Source: Nothopassalora personata
Taxonomy: Eukaryota; Ascomycota; Dothideomycetes; Mycosphaerellales; Mycosphaerellaceae
NCBI GenBank assembly: GCA_033816765.1
Contig: CM066294.1
Span: 2,418,001-2,482,000 of the forward strand
Reading direction: 5' to 3'
DNA length: 64,000 nt
Of this stretch, positions 10,959 through 19,795 are shown piece after piece; position 1 is the first letter of the stretch, and every line of letters begins with the position of its first letter. Below the pieces are notes generated by a model, which searched no databases, was not told the DNA's origin, and saw only the letters and a list, made by a program, of their open reading frames with translations. A program made the translations under genes and the position numbers.

Positions 10959-12414
10959 ATGTTCTCCGCGCTGCCTGTCGAGCTTGTAGAGCACATCGTC
11001 TCCTTCGTAGACTTACACGACCAGCATACTTTTGCAGCAATCTCACGCGTTAACAAGCTACTCAATGCAATAAGTACGCCTCTTTTGTATAGAACCATCG
11101 GCATAAGACACGGCAAAGGTGCATACGACCAGCAGCAGAGATCACGCAGAGTTCAGCTTCTGCTCCGCACCTTGAGCAGAAACCTGCCTCTCACACAGCA
11201 TGTCGAGGAGATCGTACAGTTCATCGACCGACACAGCTTCTCGGAACAGCCAGTGCAGGTCGACCTTGACATTGACGTGCTTGACCATGTCTTCGAACGC
11301 GATCTGGACCTCGCCCCCCGCGCGTTCGGCCACCTCTACACCAGCAGTGACGAAATCTCCGATGAAACATGTCTTTTGAGTCTGCTTGCTATTTGTCCGA
11401 AAGCACAGAGCTTGATCTTGCTCGGAGACTTGCGCTACCTAAGCTTGTGGCAGCATCTGTCACTCGTGATCGATGATATCCGAAGTGCAGAGGAAGACGG
11501 GACACCGATAGACAAGACCAGCTTCTTCACGCTTCGGCATGTGAGACTAGTGTACAACGGCGTCCAGCCAGACGTCGCAGACGACGAGCAGCAACTGGAC
11601 ATTGATGGTCTGCAACCCTTACTCCGTTTCCCTCAGATTCAGTCGTTATGTCTCGATCATTTCGAAGGCAGATCCTCTGTAGCACTGGAGCAAACACCGC
11701 TGGGCTTCCAGTCTAGACTCGAAAGGCTCGAGATCGAGACTTGCTACGCCAAGGGAGAAGAGATCAGGAACCTGTTGGACGTTTGCAGCAAGCTCAAGTC
11801 TCTAAAGATCCGTTGGCCAGTACGACAAAACAACTTCAGACGCTTCGATTGGGCGGATCTGGGAAACGCCATTCGTGAAAATTGTCCTGATCTCGAGCAT
11901 CTGCATTTTGATCACCCGCAAGGCTTCACGATCCACGACGAGAGGTTCCGAAATTTGTTGGGCGTTCTGAACGAGGAGTATCTCCAGAATTCTCACCTGC
12001 CTGGTCTTGGCTCTATGCGAAGCCTGCAGCACTTGCAAAGCCTTCATGTCTCCGATGTAGCTTTATTCGGCACACATCGTGATGATAGCTTCGTGCCTGC
12101 AGACTTTTCCGACTCGGACGACGAAGATGAGGCCAAACACTGTTTAGAGTCTGTGCTGCCGGCTTCATTGAAACATCTCATCGGTTGGTCAATTATGCTG
12201 TTCGGGTCAACAGGCTGTACTGACCTTGAGGACAGTGTACTGTGAGCACCGGAATTTCAGGCGTGAGGACATAGCAATCCTCAGCGAACCAGGAGCGGAA
12301 AGACTGGCGCAACTCACGATCATGGACAACCACAAAGACGAATGGATAGCACGAAAGCATGAGCACCTGACCGCATCTACACCGAAACTGCTGGAAAGAG
12401 CGCAGCAACAATGA
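10959..12414 (+). CDS. F-box protein, putative substrate adaptor of an SCF ubiquitin ligase
   Basis: The N-terminus FSALPVELVEHIVSFV begins directly with an F-box (residues about 3-45). A long region with leucine-rich spacing follows, for example LERLEIETCY and LKSLKIRW. An acidic patch, FSDSDDEDEAKH, sits near residue 390. The first ORF stops at 12243, but an intron at 12184-12235 (52 bp, GTTGGT donor, TACTGACC branch, GACAG acceptor) restores the frame. It adds a C-terminal exon that continues LKHLIVYCEHRNFRRED, giving 467 aa. F-box proteins bind Skp1 through this domain and recruit substrates through the C-terminal repeats. The substrate cannot be inferred. The 3' end lies 40 bp from the convergent methyltransferase gene. 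Confidence 0.82.
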
Positions 12415-12454
12415 CGAACATTTTCAATCTACACTCTCGGCCAGACAGGTCGGT

Positions 12455-13417
12455 CTAGTTGCCTGGCTTTTGACCCCATACCGCGACCAGCGGCACATGC
12501 TTGCCCTTCTCTGCGCTTAGGTCCTTCTTGCAGCCTTCGATCAAAACCCGCCTCTTCTCGGCGTTCTCATCTCCAGGGAACCAGCGCTCACATGGCGCTG
12601 CGAAACTTGTCCAACTCATCGTCGTTCCATGCTGCGCATACAACTCAGCTTCGGGCTCATCAGGTATCGGAGTCGGCTCAAATCTCAAGCGATACGGCTT
12701 CGCAACAACGTTGTCTAGCCCGGCACTCTTGAACCATCGCTTCCAGTCTTTGATGCCGTGCAGATCACTTTTATCGGTCGTCGGCTCCCGCTTCTCGAGG
12801 AATTTCAACCACTCCCAATCTCTTGACAGAGCCTCACCCGTATGGAGATCGTACCAGTGCAATGATTTCATGTCGTGCATTTCCAACCATCCACCTGGCG
12901 CTAAGAGTCTCGCTACAGCCTTGATGTGGCTTTCCCAGTCGTCGATCCCAGCTACAAGGAATCGGCTGAACACATAGTCTGCAGTGCCCGGAGCCAGCCT
13001 TTCGTCAACGCCAATCAAGTTCGCGACATTTCCACGAATGAACTCGACATTGCCTGGCACGCCCTCAGGTGCGACTTCCGAGAGATCAACTCCGTAGACC
13101 TTGGCCGTTGGGAAGCTTTGTGCGAGAAGTTTGGTCATGTCGGCATTTACACCGCAGCCGATGTCAACAATCTTCTTAATCGGATGACCGGCGACCGTGA
13201 TAGGCGCATGAATTGGTTCATGCTTCATCAGAGCCATTACACCTTCGTGCTGCTGGTGCAGGCGCTCTTGTTCGAGGGCGCTGTAGACGCAATGTTAGCT
13301 GCCCATCCTGGGTACGGAGAGTATTCGGAGATGGTAGTACTGGTTGGCAAGTGGATAGTGAGAAGAGCTATCGCCATGGTGGTGCAGGGCAGGGTTGGTA
13401 GCTGTAGTGGCGGCCAT
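12455..13417 (-). CDS. LaeA-like SAM-dependent methyltransferase
   Basis: Two minus-strand exons, 13341-13417 and 12455-13280, give 300 aa. The 60 bp intron has GTACTA, GCTAAC and TACAG. The spliced N-terminus reads HYPLANHALEQERLHQQHEG, the region that precedes the methyltransferase fold in fungal LaeA/TAM-type enzymes. Motif I is VDIGCGVNADM and the acidic residue ending strand 2 is in VYGVDLSE. A later motif reads LLAPGGWLEMHDM, followed by a Trp-rich C-terminal half. Family members methylate small molecules or act as regulators of secondary metabolism. No biosynthetic cluster is adjacent, so the substrate is open. The longer upstream ATG frames belong to other phases, and the 13417 start depends on the intron. 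Confidence 0.85.
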
Positions 13418-14371
13418 GATGGTCGAATGATGCAGAATGGAGAGAGATGATGCAGAATCGTGGGCTGGGAAGTGGTATTCGAGAGGTGCATGCAGCCCAC
13501 GAGCCCTTATACTCAACACTCACGTCCAATTCCGTGCTTTTGGCATCGTGCCGCGCTGTTGGGAACCTACATGTCAGAGAGCATGGACAGAAAACATGGT
13601 TCGGTTACGGCAATGCCGTTTTGCTACCCTGGAAGTTCAGTCAGGGAATATGTTGGAAGCATAGCTCACGGCGAATTCGTCAAGCAGAATTAAAACGCCG
13701 ATCGAGGGCACTCCGCGAGCCGAACACGAACTCAAGTCATTAATCAAGAGGTCTACTACATGAGTCTGTTTGCAAGCACAGTACAGTGACAGGATCAATT
13801 GCTGCAAATATATCGCCGAGGACAAGATCCCATAATGGGTATCAGGAGAAAGCTCACTTCCCTGGTGCGCGCGTTCCGACAAGCTTCATCCAAGTATCTC
13901 AATCGTCCAACCGCCCAGACCACCAAAGTGTGCCATTGCGAGAATGCGATCAGGGAGGATGCAATCAACGCCGGCCCTGTCTTTCGCTCGCAAGACTTCG
14001 CACTACATGGCTATACACGCGGAAGCTAGCATAGACTTCGATGCTACAAGGAAAGACTACCTGTCTATCGCAGAATACATCCGCAAAGGCCCCTTGAAGT
14101 GCGGTTCTGCCCCGCTGCGGCATCATACAGTATCCCAAGTCCCACGCAATAAGCAACAGTCAGCGTTTACATATGCGTGTCAAGATGCAAGAAACGCGAG
14201 AGATCGAATCTGCTTATCGCGACACTCCTTCCCAACACGTGAGAGAGAACCTTCCAGATCACCTCCACGACCCTTCGAAGCACCAAATTCCCAACAAGCA
14301 CCCTCTCCATACATACCCCTGGCTCCCAAATCCTCCTTTGCCGACAAGGCTTGCCTCCCCTCGAGGCGTCT
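13418..14371. other. Intergenic, no supported gene
   Basis: Several overlapping plus-strand ORFs of 60-190 aa occur. The longest (13944-14504) runs antisense into the secreted-protein gene and has shadow-like composition. A short frame starting MGIRRKLTSLVRAFRQASS near 13834 could be a small exon, but I find no splice continuation or family match. Confidence 0.4.
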
Positions 14372-15102
14372 CTACGTCCAACAAGCGATCCTCATACTGT
14401 GCCCCCCATGCGCCCACTTACACTGCTCCTCATCACTCTCGTCCAGACTCGACACCTCTTCGCCATCGCAAAAGTGCCCCGTATACACCACCAACCGACA
14501 ATGATGCAGCGGTCCCGAGTAGTACAGCCCGGCGCCTCGATCTCCTTGGATTGTCTGCTTGACCATTTTCTGTGGGAGTTGAAACCAGATCTAAGATGAA
14601 CTTTGTTAGTGCCTGCTCAGAAGCGACCCAGGACCGATCTTTTGGGCGCGACGACGCGGCGACGCAGAAGGATCACATCGGTCTGGGGACGACGGAGCAT
14701 GTGTCACGCTGACTCGGAGTGGAATGGAGTGATAAGGGTCAAGGTTTTACTTACAGAATCCAACGCATTCTCTTTCTTGAACCTCTTACACACCATTTCC
14801 GGATCATCTTCGTAGCCCGCAGGTGCGATGTCGAGGAGTTCTTCGTGTTGAAGGGTCTTGGGGACTTTGCACTGGCGCCCGCTGAAGCGGAGGAGTTTTA
14901 CTTGGGATTCGTGTTTGGGATAGTAGGCGAGGTTGTCGGGCCAGTTGTGGGGAGGTTTGCTACGGGTCATGAGCGTGGGGAGTGAGCCGTTCAATGCTGG
15001 CAGCGCAAGATTGGTGTTATTGAGTGTGGCCGTGGTTACGGGGAGGCCCATGGATGATGGGCTGAGACTGAGGAGGTAAGTCAGGAGGGCGAGGAGGCGC
15101 AT
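14372..15102 (-). CDS. Small secreted protein with six cysteines, function unknown
   Basis: Two minus-strand exons, 14755-15102 and 14372-14590, give 188 aa. The 164 bp intron starts GTAAGT and ends CATCTTAG. The N-terminus MRLLALLTYLLSLSPSSMG is a clear signal peptide with likely cleavage near residue 19. The mature protein has six Cys, in GRQCKVP, EMVCKRF, HHCRLV, GHFCDG, EEQCKWA and IACWT, an even number compatible with three disulfides. It carries no known domain that I can recognise. The second exon is supported by its phase match and by holding four of the six cysteines. Small size, secretion and cysteine content fit an effector-like or cell-surface protein, but that is inference only. 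Confidence 0.72.
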
Positions 15103-15464
15103 TTTCGTCGCTGGTTGTGGGAGGATTTTGTCGCTGTGGTTAGAGCTCGACTTTGATGATCAGTGTATGACGGAAGGAGAGAGTTTCCCACAATGCGAAT
15201 TGATAGGTGGCTGTCTTATGCCCCCATCGATACTGAGGACCTCCGCCGGGCGGAGTTCATTGTCCTCAGGCCGGCTCTAAGTGGCTGCCTGTTTCATACA
15301 CGCTGCTGTGAGGCTGCTGTCTTCAATCACAAGATTTTCTCTGCCACATGAGCCGTATCGGCATGCCAGCGTGGTCGCTCAGGAGGCGAAACTTTGTACA
15401 GACAGCGGAAAGCGCTTCGTCCCTTTCGTCGCTTTCATTAGGCGGATCGAAACACGCCTCCCAC

Positions 15465-16156
15465 TCATACAGTCCTCCGATCCGACATGACCCTCACAAT
15501 ACTTCCCAGTCCAGCCATTTCCACAAGCTACACCTTCGGTCAGCAAAACTCCCTGATCAGATTCCCTCCCACTCACCTTCTCATGCCAACTGAGCAACAC
15601 ACTCATAGCCTGACCACCTCCCTCACCACCACCGAAATTCCTTCCACCAACCTGTGAGAACCCCGTCGCCTGCGGTGTAATATTCCTCGTCGCGTTCGAG
15701 TTCCCAGTCGAAGGCTGTCCTTGCGCCATGCCCTTGTAAAGGTATTTCATCAACGTGTCGCAGACTTCCGAGCCGCCTTCGGATTGGTATATGCGCTGCA
15801 GGATAGGAGTCATTTCTGCTTGCCGTATTGATTGAAGGATCTCGATGACGGTTTGGAGGTGGAGTTGCTGTGAGTCTGTCTTAGTATGGCTTGCCGTAGA
15901 AGAGGTTGTGTGCAACTGCTGCCTAACGTACTTTGCCTTGCTCGTCTGCGCCATACGGAGGGTTCTCGAGCGCGCCTCTTAGTGCACCTTCTGCGTTGCC
16001 TCCTCTTGATAGTTGCCGTATCTGGCCGGCGAGGGTCTGGACGTCTGCGGTGGATACGGGTTCAATGGCAGGTGTGAGTGTCGTGAGGTCGAAGTTGTAG
16101 GACGATTCGGGGTCGAGGGCGTCGACATTGATCGTCCTCCAGTTGATTTGTGCCAT
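15465..16156 (-). CDS. ARC15: Arp2/3 complex subunit 5 (p16-ARC)
   Basis: Three minus-strand exons, 15932-16156, 15577-15867 and 15465-15527, encode 192 aa. The introns are 64 bp (GTACGT..CTCACAG) and 49 bp (GTGAGT..GCTGACC..GTGTAG). Exon 1 reads MAQINWRTINVDALDPESS. Exon 2 has LQTVIEILQSIRQAEMTPIL and LMKYLYKGMAQG. Exon 3 ends IVRVMSDRRTV. These match the ARPC5 family along its length. ARPC5 binds ARPC1 and supports assembly of the seven-subunit Arp2/3 complex, which nucleates branched actin at endocytic patches. Reading through the second intron would add an unrelated tail ending QSFAS, so the spliced end is preferred. Confidence 0.92.
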
Positions 16157-17189
16157 ATTGGAGTATTTGATGGGTCGTTATTTGGTGGTAAAAGTGTCTA
16201 GTGTTGTCAATCGTTGTTGCACTGTTGATGTATCTCGAAGGTACGAACTTGTCCCGCAATGATGTCTGTCACGTGCGAATGGCCGGGGAAGCTCCGATCA
16301 CCGCGCTTAGAATGTCGAATGGGTCGTCTTCCTTTTGAGTGATAAGCGCGTGCAGGTGATATCGTAAGAAGCATTGGGTCACGTTTTTGTATTGCGTTCT
16401 TGCAACGACCACTAACGCATTGGAGTAGAATGAGAGAGAGAAGGCAGCGAAACGAAGCACGAGCTTGGACGATTGTGATTATGTTTAAAGAATCACAGTA
16501 GTTATGTTCTGCCAAAGCAGCGATGTGCATCTCTTCCCCCTGTCTTCCTTCATTCAATGGTTTTCATAGTCCTTCGACACTCCCTTCCTTCAGGCCACTT
16601 GGTTGCTCCTTCGCAGCTCATAACCTCTCTCCAGCAACACTACCAAGATCTACCGCGTTATCCTCCTACCCAACCACCATCACAACGTAACACGATGCCG
16701 ACAGCTCGGGCACCTGACAGTAACTCGCATAGGCGGTAGAGCGAATCGTGGAATGCGGGCGTCCAAGCAATACCGCGGTGGAAGGTGTCTTCTGTGTCGT
16801 GCCACCTGCTCCGCAGCCTTCCATTGATCGCAAGTGAGAACGTACTGTAATCTTGCATATCTGCAGTCGTCGTTTGAACTCCTGTGGCCAGCTGTCTCGT
16901 AGGTGCGGCACATTATTATCTGTCGGAGTGCTGTGGTTTTGTAGGTGGAGCGCTACTTTGGAAGGCGGTACCCGTGGGTTTAACACTCGTTCAGCAACGC
17001 CTTGAGTAATTGCCTCGTCTTGTAGGTGATTGTGCTTGCCTGAGCTCGTGCTTGTCAAACAAGGTTGGAATCAGCGATCCCACTTCGGACTATGCGTACC
17101 TATGCGTTGCTTATCCGACATACGAGCCAGCCACGGAAGAAATGGCATAGCAATCCCTTGACAATCTTGATCGGCGCTTCCCACGTGAA
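16157..17189. other. Intergenic, no supported gene
   Basis: ORFs of 60-130 aa occur in several overlapping frames without start context, splice continuity or recognisable motifs. The segment serves as the ARPC5 upstream region. No repeat or RNA gene was seen. Confidence 0.4.
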
Positions 17190-17831
17190 AGACACTGCAA
17201 TTGACCGCAATCCCTTGTATACCGTACCGTCCACTGCTATCATCAGCAATTTCAGCCATCTCAGTCGCAAGGTCCAGATACGACAGTGGTGACCTGGCTC
17301 ATTCCAGACTCAACTCGTGGCCCACACGTTATTGGTTCGTCAAAGCGCCAGGCTTGACAAACGTCATGGCCACAAGGTCCTCTTCGGGTCGAAGGAACTT
17401 CTCAACTTCCTTGAGATCATCGTAGGTGTTGGAGAAGGCCTGGTAGAGGAGGCGTACGAAGAAAGGCGACATCTCCGATAGAAAAGCGATGGTCTGTTGA
17501 GGACGACGAGAGAAGGATAAGCTTTGGTAGTCGTTATCCTTTTGTGTTGAGCTTTTCCAGAACGGCCACGACTCGAAGCGAGCTGTCCTGTGCTATAGTG
17601 CAGCCGGGCTGATTGTCATCTACTGCAACGGCTTGTAAGGGTGCCACTGTCTCGTTCAAGCACCTTCGAAGATGGTGACTTTTGCGTTGTGCTTGACGAT
17701 TGGCATCAGCTTGAGCAACCTCTGCTTGGCGCGGCAGTATGCATGAATTTTGTTGTCAGGCCATTGAAAGAGGACTTCTAAATTGATCTGCCGACGCTGC
17801 CGGTGGCTCCGAGTACTGCGTGTGTAGGCAT
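17190..17831 (-). pseudogene. Decayed NAD(P)-binding Rossmann-fold (NmrA/atypical SDR-like) gene
   Basis: Minus-strand translation starts MPTHAVLGATGSVGRSI at 17831, with the GxTGxxG nucleotide-binding loop, and then hits TAG. It continues in another frame with LFQWPDNKIHAYCRAKQRLL and VTIFEG, then stops again. It resumes with QPGCTIAQDSSLRVVAVLEK, then TAA, then LPKLILLSSSSTDHR. It shifts frame again to MSPFFVRLLYQAFSN..YDDLKEVEKFL..MTFVKPGAL. Last, past another stop, come GHELSLE and PLSYLDLATEMAEIADD. The order matches one NAD(P)-binding epimerase-like protein. At least two frameshifts and several stops make it a pseudogene. No intron model repairs all the breaks. Confidence 0.75.
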
Positions 17832-18310
17832 TGTGTCGCTAAGGTTGATTGACCTGCACAAAGCTTCTCTGGAGTGATGGTTCCTTATGGTCAACATTCT
17901 CAAGATATGTATGCCTGACACAGTTTAAGGCACCGAGATCTGATCGTTGTATGACGCAGGAAGGATTTCCTTGGAGCGGGCCAAAGGTGGCTGCGAAGTT
18001 CCGATCCAAGCATTGCTATGGATCTGGACCTGATGCATATGCCCACAGATTGGACGTCAGTGCCTGCAGCGTTCCTGTGCAAAATTCGGAGTGTCTTTGA
18101 CACGAACGCAAAGATCGTCTTTAGGAGACCCACCATTCATCTCGAGCCTGAGGGCTACGGTGTTTCGGGCCTCTGCTCTTCTGGCTCCGGTCATTCTCGA
18201 TGCTGGTTTGAAGAAAGTATCGCTTGAGGCGACCGTGAAATTGATCCTATATCTTCAACCGGTTGTAATCCCGTGCAGTCGGCCATCAGCAGCTCTTTCG
18301 AGTTAGCACC
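17832..18310. other. Intergenic upstream of the DUF1772 gene
   Basis: Only short ORFs without family features are present. The segment separates the decayed Rossmann gene from the DUF1772 gene and must hold the latter's promoter. No distinctive promoter element was recognised. Confidence 0.35.
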
Positions 18311-18844
18311 ATGGACATCCTCACGGACACGACTTTCCCAAAATGCCTGGCAGCACTCGATCTGATCCTCATCAGTCTGATTGCAGGAGCTGCCTCAACA
18401 CTCTACCTATCTTCCATTACCATTATCAAACTCTGCCGCCCACACTCGACCAAAGTCATGCTCACCCAGTTCCGGCTTCTCAGAACACTGGGAGGCAGAT
18501 ACTTGCAGACGGGTACACGTACTTGGGCAGCATCTATGGCAGTTCTGACCTGCATGCTGTACTTCCATCACGATGCAGCTCTGGCAGAACGATGGCGCTA
18601 CTTTGCTGCTGCATTGTTCATCGGGGCTCAAGCGGGCTATAATGAGATCGTCTACGTCTTCCCGACCAACGACTCATCGTTGAAGAACGAGGATGATCTC
18701 CTGGAGTCTGATGAGCCCAAGGCAGATGAGAAGATCCAGGCGGAGTTTCTGCGTCTTCTGGAGAAGTGGCGGCATCGTCATATACCGCGTATTCTTCTGC
18801 CTATGGGTGCTGTTGCACCGATCGTCGCTGGTATCATGTTGTGA
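18311..18844 (+). CDS. DUF1772 (anthrone-oxygenase-like) integral membrane protein
   Basis: A single exon encodes 177 aa. Hydrophobic segments lie at about residues 14-36 (LDLILISLIAGAASTLYLSS), 73-88, 96-112 and 155-177, giving about four membrane spans. The pattern WRYFAAALFIGAQ..YNEIVYVFPTND followed by a basic/acidic linker and LLEKWRHRHIPRILLPMGA is characteristic of DUF1772. That family includes fungal anthrone oxygenases such as HypC. No polyketide synthase lies nearby, so a polyketide role is not supported; many DUF1772 proteins are uncharacterised. The stop codon is 33 bp from the MITE at 18878, which may lie in the 3' UTR. Confidence 0.72.
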   Translation: MDILTDTTFPKCLAALDLILISLIAGAASTLYLSSITIIKLCRPHSTKVMLTQFRLLRTLGGRYLQTGTRTWAASMAVLTCMLYFHHDAALAERWRYFAAALFIGAQAGYNEIVYVFPTNDSSLKNEDDLLESDEPKADEKIQAEFLRLLEKWRHRHIPRILLPMGAVAPIVAGIML

Positions 18845-18877
18845 GCAAGTGATCGATAGGAGGAAGCAGAAAGACTG

Positions 18878-19043
18878 GAAGTTCGTTGCGCGTGGTGCAC
18901 AGTCGTACGTCGTGCACAGCCTAATGAAATGAACATTACGCTGCCTGTTGTCTGGGTGACCATAGTCAATATTTGATCAGGATGCCCTAAGTTTAGTGGA
19001 GGTATGCACGACGTGCGACTGTGCACGACGCGCAACTAACTTC
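18878..19043. mobile_element. MITE, 166 bp with about 39 bp terminal inverted repeats
   Basis: The left end starts GAAGTTCGTTGCGCGTGGTG. The reverse complement of the right end starts GAAGTTAGTTGCGCGTCGTG. The arms pair over about 39 bp with three mismatches by my count. A TA dinucleotide follows the right end and a TG precedes the left. A second copy at 54261 is preceded by TA, so a TA target duplication of the Tc1/mariner type is likely. It has no coding capacity. It lies just 3' of the DUF1772 gene. Confidence 0.78.
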
Positions 19044-19045
19044 TA

Positions 19046-19795
19046 GAGGTACGATAGGGTAAGCGCTTTGCGTGGCCCATCAATATTTGCTTGGAAATCG
19101 ACTAGTCATCACCACCGAACTTCACCTCAAACCTCACGGTAACTGATCTCTTGTTCTTCGGCGAGGACGACACCTGTAAGTCCGTGGTGGACCAGGTGTA
19201 ACTGCATCGAAGGAACCACCTCGACCACCCATGGCGCAACGCACCAGGTCCAGAGGGGAGGGGGGGCGCAGGGGCCGCGAAGCACCGGGACCGACTCCAT
19301 CAATGTACTGTAGATTTCAATGTTGGCATGCCACGGAATTGTGCATGATCGCTTCCCGGCCCCCGGGAGTATTTCCCTTCCCGGGTTGTGGGAGGTGCGT
19401 GAGTCACACGATCTTGAGATGAATGTTCTGATTCTTTCGCCGCTCATTGGTTCCAGCGGCAGCACCCGAGAGCAGGGCAGCGCATCGTGAACCACGGTAA
19501 TGGCTCGAAGGTACCTGCAGTAGCGGTCAAGCGAGCTCTCTCGCTTCTGCTGATCGACACATGCGGCTGAAGTCCATCCTGTGGCTTTGCAATTGAAAAG
19601 TTTGGAAAGCGGCGTGTTGCACAAACTGTTACGCTCTATCTGAAAGCTCTCAACGTCATCTGCTGACATCTAAAAATTCTGTACATAAGTATATCACTGC
19701 CGGTTCCCAAGCGCAGCACCCATACAGCGCTCGATGTCACATCGTTCCCAAAACACCATTAACGCCATGCTCATTAGCACTCAGTCAGCCAAGGT
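19046..19795. other. Intergenic downstream of FAS1
   Basis: A 180 aa minus-strand ORF (19127-19669) occurs but lacks a signal peptide, motif or known family. The segment lies between the MITE and the FAS1 stop codon and probably includes the FAS1 3' UTR. Confidence 0.35.

Noticed and set aside
13944..14504. 186 aa plus-strand ORF
   Set aside because: It runs antisense across exon 2 of the secreted-protein gene, and its Ser/Pro/Arg composition is typical of a shadow frame.
17190..17831. Intact multi-exon NmrA-like gene
   Set aside because: Stops and frame changes occur without usable GT..AG pairs at several points, so a pseudogene fits better.
19127..19669. 180 aa minus-strand ORF downstream of FAS1
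   Set aside because: It has no domain, signal peptide or splice support and lies in the probable FAS1 3' region. Length alone is not evidence in GC-balanced DNA.
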